From: Hemileia vastatrix
Lineage: Eukaryota; Basidiomycota; Pucciniomycetes; Pucciniales; Zaghouaniaceae
Reading direction: 5' to 3'
DNA length: 64,000 nucleotides
Assembly (NCBI GenBank): GCA_030280995.1
Contig: JASXTE010000010.1
Coordinates: 19,299,823-19,363,822 of the forward strand
Positions within the stretch are counted from its first letter, which is position 1. The number at the start of each line of letters is the position of its first letter. The position numbers and the translations under genes are program-made. Below the pieces are notes generated by a model. It searched no databases and was not told the DNA's origin. It saw nothing but the letters and a program-made list of their open reading frames with translations. Shown here piece after piece: positions 55,241-64,000 of this stretch.

Positions 55241-58200
55241 CTAAGATTTTTTCTTTTTGTATTTTTTCAACAGAGCAGGCAGATTTGAAATTTCTTTGCC
55301 AGGTATCCATGCATCATGTTCAGATGATTTGTTCTTATATCTCAATAAATATTCAGTACCTCTTTCAGAAGTGATAATTCTATCATTGAGAATTTTATCA
55401 ATTTCTGCTGTTTCTGTGACTTCCTGAGGGTCCTTCTTAGGTCTTCCTCTTCTTTTTGGAAATAAGTCACTGTTGGAAGTATAAGGTTTAAGCAAAGAAA
55501 TGGGAAAGACAGGATGTTTCCTATCATATGGAGAATACAATACAACTTCTACTGCATTATCACCAACCATTCTTTTAACAACAAATGGTCCTACAAAAGG
55601 ATCTTTTAATTTGTGGTTACCTTGTAAATTGAAATGGACAGTAGAGATCAACACTTCATCACCCTTGTTAAATGTGTATTCTTTATGGGATTTATCCCAT
55701 CTTTTCTTTTCATATTCAAATGCTTTATCAATACAACTCTGAGCATGTTTTCTGCATAGCTGTTGCATTTGCATAAAAGATTTTACACCAGGATGTAGTT
55801 CCAACTTAGGTAATTTATTATTGAGAATCTGAGCAGGAGTGTTTGGGACACAACCTAACCAAAGCTCAAAAGGCTTTTTCTCAGTGACAGAATGAACAGT
55901 GCTATTATATGCAAATTCAAGACCAGGCAAAAGAGTGACCCAATCATGAGTAAATCTGTCATTATCTTTATATTCTAAACCAAAGGCACAATACCTTCTA
56001 ATCATATCTTCCAGAGTTTGAATCATTCTTTCAGCTAGACCATCAGTCTGAGGATGGTGAGCTGTAGATAATTTTAACTCACAGCCACAAATATCCATCA
56101 AAGAGGTCCAAAACTCAGAAGTGAATTTTGGATCCCTATCAGAGATAATGGCTTTTGGAAAACCAATAATATTAAACATGTAAGACCACCATAAGAAAGC
56201 TAATTCTTTGGTGGATACATCTTTGTGGGTTGGAATAAATTTGCACATTTTTGTGAATCTATCAACTATTACCCAACAAGAGTTAAAGCTGTCTTTACCT
56301 GCAACAGGAAGACCAGTGACAAAATCCATATTAATGATTTGCCAGGGAGCACTAGGTGCTTCAATATGTTGTAATAACCCTGCTCTCTTGCCTGTTAACT
56401 TTTTAGATTTTTGGCAGGAATCACAAGATTCAACATATAATTTTGTGTCTTCAGACATATTAGCCCACCATGCAGTGTTTTTGATTCTAATCAATGTTTT
56501 TTCAAGATCAAATTGACCAGCTAATATGTCATCATGACAAAGTTTGAGGATAGTTTCTTTCATTGAAGGAGGAATAACAATTACATTGGTAAGCTTCCTT
56601 CTATAATAAATATAACCATCTTCAATAGAAAACTTTCCTTTATTTAAAGCATTTTGGTATTTTGCAGGAAGAGTTTTTATTAATGCTTGAATTGAAGCAT
56701 TCTTAGGATCATTCAAAATAGTGACTAATTTATTTAAGTCAGAATCTTTATCATATGAATCCAGTATTAACTGTAATAACTCTTCTTCCATGTCAACTAT
56801 AAATATACCATGTATATGAACAGTGTCATCTTCAGGTACATAAGCAGGATTGGAGTCATTATTTGGCAGAGGCAATCTGGAGAGCATATCAACATTAGAG
56901 TGAACATTTCCAGCTCTGTGGATAATAGTCATCCTTCCTCTGTATTCCTGAACAGCAAGTTGCCACCTGAACATATGTCTGTTAGGTGTTTTGAGGTTCA
57001 AGAGAGATTTCACCGCACTACAGTCAGTTACCAACTCAAATTTTTGGTCATCCAAGTAGTAATGAAGTTTCTCAAGAGCCCAAACAACTGCTAAGCACTC
57101 CAATTGAGTGGCACCATATTTCAATTCACTATTTCTTAAGGTTCTTGAAATATAACAAATTACAACCTCTGAGGATTTATCATTAATAATTTGCTTTTGG
57201 TGAAGGGCAGCACCCAGACCAATAAAGCTAGCATCTGTATAAAGTACAAATGGCTTGTTAAAATCTGGAAGAGCCAATATAGGGGCTGACATTAAGCAAT
57301 TTTTCAATGTATTAAAAGCTTTTTGACAGTCATCATTCCAGAGAAAAGCAACATCTTTTCTGGTTAGTTTTGTAAGAGGCAAGGCTATGACCTGATAATT
57401 TTTAATATATTGTCTATAATAGCCACACATACCTAAAAAACTTTGTATTTCTTTTACAGAAGTTGGTGCTTTCACATTTTGAATGGCAGCAACTTTATTA
57501 TGGTCCACACAAATTTGTAAGCCTGACACAACATGGCCAAGGACTTTCAAAGATTGAAAACCAAATTTACACTTTTTTAAAGATAAGGTCATATTGATTT
57601 CATCCATTTTTTGGAAAACTCTATTTAAATGAATCATATGTTCATCAAAAGTTTTAGAAAAAACAATAATATCATCAATATAAACCATGAGCCAACCTTC
57701 AATAATTTCTTGATGGAAAGTGTTATCCATGACTTTTTGGAAAACTGAAGGAGCATTTTTAGGGCCAAATGGCATCCTAACATACTTATATATTCCCATA
57801 TGAGTAGCAATAAGCAAAAAATTTTGAGAATTTTTCTCAACTGGAACTTGATGATAACCTTTATTACCATCCAGACAACTAATAAATTTTGCACCTTGCA
57901 AGGTAGCATGTATTGAATTAATTCTGGGTAAAGGATAAATATCATCAACAGTATAAGTATTTAAAGCTCTGTAATCTCCACATAATCTAGCCTTATCTTT
58001 TTCATAAGAAATTAAGACTGGGGAGATTACACAATATTTGGGGGTGACATCCACTTTCTCAATGATATTCATTTTCAATAATGTTTCAATATTATCTTCA
58101 ATATCTTTTCTTTTTGATGGAGAAGCAGGATATGGTTTTTTCTTAAGGGAAGGAGGAATATCACTCAGATTACAGGATAAGGTAATTTTCATCTCTTCCT

Positions 58201-61200
58201 GAACAATTCCCAAGACATGAGAACCATGAGCAAAAGCCATAGGGAAGGAGGTAATAGAGGCAACAATAGAATCCTTTTGTTCATTAGTCAAATGATCACC
58301 AAAAGAAGCGGTATTTATTTCATGTAATAAATCATCCATTTCAGTTGTTGTTCTACCTTTACATTGTGTCAGTGAGTTACAAGATTTCAACAAATGCCCA
58401 GAAGGTTTAGGAGAAGAAATTTTGAATTTTCTTTTCCCATTCATTCCTAAGGTAAAGCAATTATTTGCTGGGTCCAGTTTCACACCCAACATGGTTAAAA
58501 TATCATTTCCCATAATAAACCAATTGCTCAAATTATCATTCTTCATGACAACAAACTCACAAATAGCTCTGACAAAACCACCATTATATTTGAAGAATAC
58601 AGAGGTTTTGTATTTGCCAATAGGAAATAAGGTAGAACCATACCCTCTCCATTTTTCAGAAGTTATAGGCAATAATTTACTCAAATATTCCTTATCCACT
58701 GAAGCCAAAGCTTTTTCAGATACCACACTTCCTCCAGCACCAGAATCAAGAACTACATCAACATTTTTACCATTAATGATAACAGGTGCCTTTAAAGGGG
58801 ATATAGGAATAGAATTGTTAGTAATATCTTTAATTATCTCAGCATTTTCTACTGAAGATAAATTCAATACACAATCTTCAGATATATTATTTAAATAATG
58901 GACATCATGTTCCAACATTAAAACATCTTTAACAGATTCATTGTCATAGGAGATATTACTTTCACAGTCACTGGAAGAATTATTGACATCAAGTTCAAGT
59001 TCATCAGTGTCTTCATTTTGTTCAACAAGATGAATTTTCTTGTCACAAACATGACCCTTCTGCCACGGTTTGTTACATTTATAACAAGTATTTGTTGCAT
59101 ATTTTTTAGGTGCAACTGGGGCAGAGGGTTTACCAGATTTTTCTGGGAGCTTTATAGAAGGTTTATTCTGATCATTATAAGATTTACTAAGGTAATTCTT
59201 TGGTTCATATCTATGGTTGAGTAGTACCTCATTACAGATATTAATGAAAGAAGAATTTTCCCTTACATGCTCAGTTCTAGCAACAATCAAATCCCTAAGA
59301 GAATTTGGTAATTTATACAAGATTTTATCTCTCCAAATATCATAATCCATCTTTGGATCAATTGCTCTAAGGATTTTAGTTATTTTCATCAGAAAAGCAA
59401 TGGGCTTTTCAACAGAGGAGGATACATATCTAGTATTCTCATACAGTCTTTGCTGAGCTAACCTGAATTTTGAACCACCAAACTGATTCTCAATCAAGGA
59501 TTTCCAATCATTCCATGTATAATGATTGTTATCTAAGAGGACAGATTCATACCACATCAAGGCTACATTGGAAAATAAAGAAATTAGCTTAGAAACAATT
59601 TCCTCATCAGGTAGTTTATAAGATCTCTTTAAATTATCAATTCTTTGGATAAAGTGTTGCCAATCAGAGGAAGAATCACCATCAAAGGTAGGATATTGGT
59701 CTAACTTAGGCCAATTTTTCTGACTACTGGGATGGTCCACTTTTTGATTTGAATTATTCATTAGTAATAATTCCTGAAGTTTAGCCAGGTGTTCAGAAAT
59801 TTCATTATTTACAGAACCAGCTGGTGCATGACCATCACAAGATTTTTTGCTAGTGGCAAAAGATTTTACAGACTCATTGTCAGTTTGTTTAATGGTTGAA
59901 ATATGAGGAAGAAAGGATGAAGTTTGTTCAAGTTTTTTCCCTTTATTTTTATGCAGCTTACTGGCAGAAATCTCATTTAAATCATTATTGATGGTTAAGG
60001 TTGAGAACTTTTCTTGTAGGTCAGACACATAGTTTCTTATTCTTGGAATTTCAGACATCTGGTCATTCACTTTTGCAAGAGATAGAACATTTCTGTCCTC
60101 AGAAACTGAGTGTTTGGTACTTAGTGCATGGAAGTCATTTTTTAGTTTCTTCAACTCATTTTGTAGAGATTTTATTTCATTTTTGAATGAATAATTTTCC
60201 TCAATAAGGGGTTTCAATTCACTCAATGTTTTATGCAGACTGATATTTCTATCTGAGATAGCTCTATGGTCACTTCTTATTTGTTTTTGTTGACTAAGAA
60301 CAATATTTAAGGTTTCTTTGATTTTTAAATAAGCTGTATCTTGTACAGAAGAACTCACTCTACATTGCAAGTGTAAATTATTTAATCTATCATTTTCATG
60401 GATTAACACATCTCTCACATGTTTGTCTTTCACAATATTAAAATCAAGGGTATCTTTCAAAATTTCCTCAGAAGTTTTTTCAATTAAGTTATAGATTTCA
60501 GGGGGAACAGAATCATTTTTAATTGCAAGAGAAGGATTAATTAAAGATGTAGAAGTTAAATGTAAAGGTTCATCAAATGACAATTTGCTAATTACATCAA
60601 TAGGGCTACTAGTTACAGGAAGCTGTCTTTTAACAGGTTTAACTGTTCTTTCACCATGTTCAATAATATTACCTGCAGAAGAAGATTTATTAGAAAACAA
60701 TCCCAAGTGACTATCAACCAAATTACTTACCATGGCAGAGGAGGAAATTTCCCCTGGGACTGGGTTTGGGATTGTGCTTGGGCCTTCTTTCTCCTGCTTT
60801 GTTGGTAGGGATGAGGAGGTGGATGGAAATTGGGTGTTCTGGATGGGCCAGGCTGATGATGAGGAGGGTGTTGCACATTCTGTTGGTAGTGACTCATTAG
60901 ATAATCCCATTTCCATTGCTCTACTTCCATAGTACTTGGATTTTGGATGGTTGAGCTGGGTGGCTGTGAAGGTTGAGCCTGAAGTTGAAGCTGATTGGGA
61001 GGCAATTGAGGAGGGGCCTGGGCCTGAATCTGGTTCCTGAGTTCTTGGACCTGATCCCACAATGTGTCTACCTTTGCTTTGTACGTCATATTTTCTGTCT
61101 TCAACTCTTTTATATGACTGGAGAGGTTGCTGATTTGTTGTGGCAGAGGAAGCTTTTTTATTTTGAAGCCTTTTGGAAGACCTTCTTGAGGCACTAGAGG

Positions 61201-61408
61201 CTTTACTTCCTTCTGTGGTACTGGGGGAAGGGGGTTTGGTTTGTTTGCATTTCCTGTCATTTCCACATCCTGTAGTATGAGAATTCTTTGTGTTAGCATA
61301 AGATTTTTTATGACCAACTTTAGAAGAACTTACAGTGTCAGCATCATAGTCAATTTCTATCTCATCCACTTGCATGTTATCCATTTTTTCTGTCAAATTG
61401 TTGGACAT
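55241..61408 (-). CDS. Gypsy-1 Gag-Pol polyprotein with chromodomain
   Basis: 2055 residues, starting MSNNLTEKMDNMQVDEIEID, in a single frame without stop or shift. Order: serine-rich N-terminus (1-300), coiled-coil (about 350-480), Gag capsid (about 570-740; WPKLDQYPTFDGDSSSDWQH), zinc knuckle CYKCNKPWQKGHVC (about 772), protease VVLDSGAGGSVVSE (about 885), reverse transcriptase with YIDD at about 1243, RNase H starting VLYTDASFIGLGAAL (about 1387) and integrase. The integrase zinc domain is CHDDILAGQF with CDSCQ, and the catalytic triad is NMDF, SDRD and AERM, spaced D-35-E. A C-terminal chromodomain (about 1995-2050) contains EYLLRYKNKS and DAWIPGKE. The integrase zinc finger has Q where the second His is expected. 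The chromodomain would steer insertion to marked chromatin. Gag and Pol are fused, so Gag excess would need proteolysis or another expression route. Confidence 0.95.
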   Translation of the reverse strand: MSNNLTEKMDNMQVDEIEIDYDADTVSSSKVGHKKSYANTKNSHTTGCGNDRKCKQTKPPSPSTTEGSKASSASRRSSKRLQNKKASSATTNQQPLQSYKRVEDRKYDVQSKGRHIVGSGPRTQEPDSGPGPSSIASQSASTSGSTFTATQLNHPKSKYYGSRAMEMGLSNESLPTECATPSSSSAWPIQNTQFPSTSSSLPTKQEKEGPSTIPNPVPGEISSSAMVSNLVDSHLGLFSNKSSSAGNIIEHGERTVKPVKRQLPVTSSPIDVISKLSFDEPLHLTSTSLINPSLAIKNDSVPPEIYNLIEKTSEEILKDTLDFNIVKDKHVRDVLIHENDRLNNLHLQCRVSSSVQDTAYLKIKETLNIVLSQQKQIRSDHRAISDRNISLHKTLSELKPLIEENYSFKNEIKSLQNELKKLKNDFHALSTKHSVSEDRNVLSLAKVNDQMSEIPRIRNYVSDLQEKFSTLTINNDLNEISASKLHKNKGKKLEQTSSFLPHISTIKQTDNESVKSFATSKKSCDGHAPAGSVNNEISEHLAKLQELLLMNNSNQKVDHPSSQKNWPKLDQYPTFDGDSSSDWQHFIQRIDNLKRSYKLPDEEIVSKLISLFSNVALMWYESVLLDNNHYTWNDWKSLIENQFGGSKFRLAQQRLYENTRYVSSSVEKPIAFLMKITKILRAIDPKMDYDIWRDKILYKLPNSLRDLIVARTEHVRENSSFINICNEVLLNHRYEPKNYLSKSYNDQNKPSIKLPEKSGKPSAPVAPKKYATNTCYKCNKPWQKGHVCDKKIHLVEQNEDTDELELDVNNSSSDCESNISYDNESVKDVLMLEHDVHYLNNISEDCVLNLSSVENAEIIKDITNNSIPISPLKAPVIINGKNVDVVLDSGAGGSVVSEKALASVDKEYLSKLLPITSEKWRGYGSTLFPIGKYKTSVFFKYNGGFVRAICEFVVMKNDNLSNWFIMGNDILTMLGVKLDPANNCFTLGMNGKRKFKISSPKPSGHLLKSCNSLTQCKGRTTTEMDDLLHEINTASFGDHLTNEQKDSIVASITSFPMAFAHGSHVLGIVQEEMKITLSCNLSDIPPSLKKKPYPASPSKRKDIEDNIETLLKMNIIEKVDVTPKYCVISPVLISYEKDKARLCGDYRALNTYTVDDIYPLPRINSIHATLQGAKFISCLDGNKGYHQVPVEKNSQNFLLIATHMGIYKYVRMPFGPKNAPSVFQKVMDNTFHQEIIEGWLMVYIDDIIVFSKTFDEHMIHLNRVFQKMDEINMTLSLKKCKFGFQSLKVLGHVVSGLQICVDHNKVAAIQNVKAPTSVKEIQSFLGMCGYYRQYIKNYQVIALPLTKLTRKDVAFLWNDDCQKAFNTLKNCLMSAPILALPDFNKPFVLYTDASFIGLGAALHQKQIINDKSSEVVICYISRTLRNSELKYGATQLECLAVVWALEKLHYYLDDQKFELVTDCSAVKSLLNLKTPNRHMFRWQLAVQEYRGRMTIIHRAGNVHSNVDMLSRLPLPNNDSNPAYVPEDDTVHIHGIFIVDMEEELLQLILDSYDKDSDLNKLVTILNDPKNASIQALIKTLPAKYQNALNKGKFSIEDGYIYYRRKLTNVIVIPPSMKETILKLCHDDILAGQFDLEKTLIRIKNTAWWANMSEDTKLYVESCDSCQKSKKLTGKRAGLLQHIEAPSAPWQIINMDFVTGLPVAGKDSFNSCWVIVDRFTKMCKFIPTHKDVSTKELAFLWWSYMFNIIGFPKAIISDRDPKFTSEFWTSLMDICGCELKLSTAHHPQTDGLAERMIQTLEDMIRRYCAFGLEYKDNDRFTHDWVTLLPGLEFAYNSTVHSVTEKKPFELWLGCVPNTPAQILNNKLPKLELHPGVKSFMQMQQLCRKHAQSCIDKAFEYEKKRWDKSHKEYTFNKGDEVLISTVHFNLQGNHKLKDPFVGPFVVKRMVGDNAVEVVLYSPYDRKHPVFPISLLKPYTSNSDLFPKRRGRPKKDPQEVTETAEIDKILNDRIITSERGTEYLLRYKNKSSEHDAWIPGKEISNLPALLKKYKKKKS
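60727..61260 (-). CDS. Overlapping reading frame in the Gypsy-1 gag region
   Basis: In a different minus-strand frame from Gag-Pol, open for 196 codons (61317-60727). The more likely start is MTGNANKPNPLPPVPQ at 61260, 177 codons. It shows protein-like structure: a heptad coiled coil LSSHIKELKTENMTYKAKVD followed by LWDQVQELRNQIQAQA, then a Pro/Gln-rich part and a basic tail RRKKAQAQSQTQ. The stop TAA lies inside GGTAAGTAAT, a consensus splice donor (GT at 60729-60728), so a spliced transcript could fuse this frame to downstream sequence. Gag-Pol in the same bases is a bland serine-rich segment. Possible overprinted or alternative Gag. Confidence 0.4.
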   Translation of the reverse strand: MTGNANKPNPLPPVPQKEVKPLVPQEGLPKGFKIKKLPLPQQISNLSSHIKELKTENMTYKAKVDTLWDQVQELRNQIQAQAPPQLPPNQLQLQAQPSQPPSSTIQNPSTMEVEQWKWDYLMSHYQQNVQHPPHHQPGPSRTPNFHPPPHPYQQSRRKKAQAQSQTQSQGKFPPLPW

Positions 61409-62104
61409 ACTAGTGGGAAGATTAATATTTTACTTTGTACTTTAAAAAAATAATCAAAGTCAGTCAATAATTTGCTCCAAATAATATAAAAAAAAAATTT
61501 TTTAATTAATTAAATTATAGAAAAAATAACTTTCAATATAAAGTAATAATTTAAAAAATTAATTTTTTTTAAAAAAAATGGATTGCAAGTTTAAATTGGG
61601 AATAACAAGTAAGTTAATTCAACCAATTAATTACCAATATTAATTATGGCAATATATTGGGACTAAGCACAATGTACTTTTAAGTCAACCAAAAATTAAC
61701 AATAATTAATAATAAAAAAAATTAAATTAATAATTCAATTTGTATTAATAATAATGTTAATTCTTCTAGGACTAAGAGGATTTAACACTCTATAATGGTC
61801 AACTAGGAAAAAAAAAATTTTTAAAATTGAACACTTACACTCAGTGAATCAGCAATTAAGCCACAATCACTGTTATTGCAATAAAAATATAGTATTATGA
61901 GTGAGAGGCGCAAAGGTGAACTTACTATAGTGATCGAAAAATCACTTCAAAATAATATAAAAATTAATACTATATAAACCTAATATGTCGAACCCAAGTT
62001 CGAAACACAGTCGCGGCAAAAGTTTCGTTTTGCTAGGTGGTCCGTGCGTTTTGTCGTTCGTCGCCAGGCTTCGATCGTCGTCGTCGTTTGGAAAGGTCCT
62101 CAGT
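61409..62104 (-). other. Gypsy-1 leader with a GC-rich block
   Basis: Between the 5' LTR and the ATG. Bases 61985-62104 are strikingly richer in G and C than the rest of the element. They contain a TCGAAC-CCAA-GTTCGA stem-loop and TCG repeats. No primer site directly abuts the LTR. The best candidate, TGGCGACGAACGAC (62053-62066, minus), is 38 bases away. Confidence 0.5.
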
Positions 62105-63247
62105 TGTCGGCTGGTCGTCTAGAAGAAGGAGAAAATGGAAGAAGGAATGAGAGGAGGAGAAAGAGGAAAAGAGTATGGGTAATAAAAAAAAATAAAATTT
62201 AATAAGATTATTTAATTTATTGAGAGAAAAACAACGATAAGTGAGCTGGGAGGTGACAACAACTTGGTTTTATTAATATTAATATTATTTAAGTAAGAGT
62301 TCTGCGCGGCAACCAAAATAATTACTATCAGACTTAGAGCAACCTTTAAAATGTTATATAAATTTTTAATTAGAATTTTATTACTAATAAAAAGAATATA
62401 AACGTAATAAAAATTGTATTTAAATTGTTGAGTGTATAATAAGTGATAAGGCTACAGGGGATTATCCAAGGCCCTTTTATAGGCAATGGGTCCTCTGAAG
62501 CGCTACTATATCAGTAAATACAATGATTAGAAAGGAATAAAACAAATATATCAAAAAGAGTAAATGAAACATAACAATATAGAGAAAAACATGAAACAAT
62601 TAATTAAAAGCCCAATTAAGAATCCAATTTCCCCGCCATTAATCCCCAAATCAGTAAGTGACAATAGTAAATAACTAAACAAGAGTGGAAACATAGGAAC
62701 TATGAGAAATATAATTCCCAACAGATGGTCCATCCTGATTAGAGAACATTTTAAGTGAAACAAAAAAATAATTTGACGCAACAAAACAATCAATTAATCT
62801 CAATTTAGTTCAAATTAAATTATTTGTTTTTTCTAACACAATTAAGGGTCAAAAGAAGCGTCCTTAATAATTGTTTAGTGTCATATGAGAGGTATTAGTT
62901 AATATATAAATTTAAGTAATTAATTTAAATATATTATAAATCAAATTTACACTTGTAATTATAATATATGTTTTTTTTAATTAATTAAATATAAATTGAT
63001 AATTATTAAATATATAAAAATGCGCCATTATTTGTAGAATATATTATATTATGCCCAATTTAATTGTATATAAAAATATATATAACCAATAAGTTTAATG
63101 TAACATTTGTATATAATAAAATTCTTATATAATTTCATTATGTAATAAAATATTAAGTTATATTCATTAAATACAAGTTTTACCCACTCTTTAAGGTTTT
63201 ATAATTTATATATCATTTACTGGACTCCTGGAATAGCCTGGCTGACA
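62105..63247 (-). repeat. Gypsy-1 5' LTR with promoter
   Basis: Identical to the left LTR. In sense direction it contains GCCTATAAAAGGGC (62471-62484), a strong TATA-type promoter motif correctly oriented to transcribe gag-pol. Confidence 0.95.
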
Positions 63248-63557
63248 ACTTCACTCCACTATACATTTTATCACTTTACTTTTAGTTCCCTACTATAAAT
63301 CTGACTCTGATTTGGAAGACGCTTTAGCCTATTTTTGTTTTCTTTCCAAATAGAGTTACCTCATTTCCAGGGGGCCAAATCTTTATCATGATCCTGGATA
63401 TGATCTCCACTCCATTCTCAACATTACTCAACTAAACTTCACTCAGCCATTTAGAACATCAACCAATTCTTTCTTCAAACTTTATCAACTCATCTCTGAA
63501 CATCCTATCTTTCATAAAAATTCCCATAACAAACTTTCAAGGGGTCTTTCAAGTCTA
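63248..63557 (+). pseudogene. M2 transposase-like gene, second part
   Basis: Continues after the duplication ACTTC. A frame with few breaks gives KSDSDLEDALAYF, then NLYHDPGYDLHSILNITQLN, then TQPFRTSTNSFFKLYQLISE and HPIFHKNSHNK. That last pattern (F-R-x-S-x-x-S-F-x-x-L-x-x-L-I ... P-I-F) is the N-terminal domain of DDE transposases of the HARBI1-like type common in rusts. It ends where the LTR-like copy starts. Confidence 0.45.
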
Positions 63558-64000
63558 TAAGGTTTTTCAAGGAGGTCCAATGGCGGTAAAAACGGGATTT
63601 ATGGGATTCAAACTTGGGTACATATTTTGTTATCTTATAGAATGTTTACTCAATAGACAGAGGTAAAGATATAAATTATTATTATAATTAATGTTTTAGA
63701 ATTACGTGGATGTAAATACTAAGTCACTAATAGATAGTAATAAATGGATTTTAAATAGTTATAATAAAATAGATATGTAATGGAATGATTAAAAAACAAC
63801 CAAAAAGGGAGGCCTTATATAGGCAAAGGAGAGACAAAGCACGGCAATAAAATTCTAAAAACAGTAGTATGAGAGAGAGAGAGAAAAAGGAATATTCCAG
63901 AAGGAGTATTTTCAAATAATAAAGTTGTTCTAAAAAGAAGGCGTCAAAAAGATGTATTTACAGAGTATGTCAGGAATAAATTAATTTATTTAATATTCAC
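63558..64000 (-). repeat. LTR-like fragment R, running off the window
   Basis: Aligns with 53430-53637 and continues beyond it. On the minus strand it carries GCCTATATAAGGCC (63811-63824), nearly the same TATA context as the Gypsy-1 LTR (GCCTATAAAAGGGC), so it is probably an LTR of a related element in the same orientation. Confidence 0.5.

Larger units (their letters stand above)
54065..63247 (-). mobile_element. Gypsy-1: intact, very recent Ty3/gypsy chromovirus-type element
   Basis: 9183 bp. The two LTRs (54065-55207 and 62105-63247) are both 1143 bp, and I found no difference between them on line-by-line comparison. LTR ends are TGTC...GACA. The 5-bp target duplication ACTTC is at 54060-54064 and 63248-63252. 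One uninterrupted 2055-codon gag-pol frame lies between. Identical LTRs imply insertion so recent that no mutation has fixed in either copy, and everything visible is compatible with a mobile element. Confidence 0.95.
53638..63557 (+). mobile_element. M2: TA-target element split by Gypsy-1
   Basis: Left end GGGGGTATCAATGTTCAGGG after a TA at 53636-53637, with a perfect subterminal palindrome at 53721-53752. From 54010 on it encodes MKHLSTR, as M3 does on its minus strand. Gypsy-1 is inserted at 54065 with ACTTC duplicated. Coding resumes after 63252 and is lost where the LTR-like copy begins near 63558. The right end was not found. Confidence 0.6.

Noticed and set aside
58422..58898. Plus-strand frame of 158 codons opposite Gypsy-1 pol
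   Set aside because: Antisense shadow of the protease/linker region. No motif or regulatory signal supports it.
61990..62070. tRNA-like T-arm sequence (GGTTCGA context) in the Gypsy-1 leader
   Set aside because: No cloverleaf with acceptor and anticodon stems could be drawn. It is only a short stem-loop.

Overview
The window is AT-rich nuclear DNA of a filamentous fungus, most likely a rust (Pucciniales). That placement is an inference. It rests on a relic of a TET/JBP-like dioxygenase and a SANT/Myb-like DNA-binding protein inside transposons, on introns of 71 and 73 bases, on the mix of Ty3, Ty1/copia, PIF/Harbinger and TA-target DNA elements, and on the two host proteins. Only two ordinary host genes are visible, both on the minus strand: an ESCRT-II subunit (SNF8/VPS22, about 34963-35850) and a pyridoxamine 5'-phosphate oxidase (51064-51876). 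Almost everything else is transposon, satellite or transposon debris, much of it nested.

Left part (1-24 kb). Bases 1-4150 hold a dispersed array of very short hairpins, each introduced by CAGTTTA, and a heptamer satellite. A degenerate gag gene follows (4136-5254, minus) with a probable tRNA primer site and LTR edge at 5361-5376. From about 6560 to 20336 lies one old minus-strand Ty3/gypsy element. It is split by a copia element (Copia-A, 7615-13214, target duplication GATAA) and by a TA-target DNA transposon (M3, about 13973-18904). M3 carries the SANT-like and TET/JBP-like relics. A second heptamer satellite lies at 23519-24041.

Middle (24-45 kb). Copia-B (24615-33894) has its right LTR split by a PIF/Harbinger element (Harbinger-1, 29455-33832, target duplication TAA). 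Harbinger-1 encodes both a DDE transposase and the partner Myb-like protein. SNF8 comes next. Harbinger-2 (36235-45092) is a related, inverted and more decayed element. It is split by an 849-bp fold-back element with an 8-bp target duplication (37481-38329) and by Copia-C (39489-44493, minus).

Right part (45-64 kb). A decayed element with a Tc1-type transposase relic (M4) is followed by about 4 kb without recognisable genes, the oxidase gene, a 999-bp non-autonomous element (M1) coding a 20-residue repeat, and element M2. M2 is split by Gypsy-1 (54065-63247). Gypsy-1 is the youngest item: two identical 1143-bp LTRs, a 5-bp duplication ACTTC and an uninterrupted 2055-codon gag-pol reading frame ending in a chromodomain.

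Three themes stand out. The short hairpin array has compensating stem changes. In all three copia elements the two LTRs differ in the number of tandem units next to the primer site, and two of them use a copia-type half-tRNA primer site. Gypsy-1 has a second long reading frame over its gag that ends exactly in a consensus splice donor.
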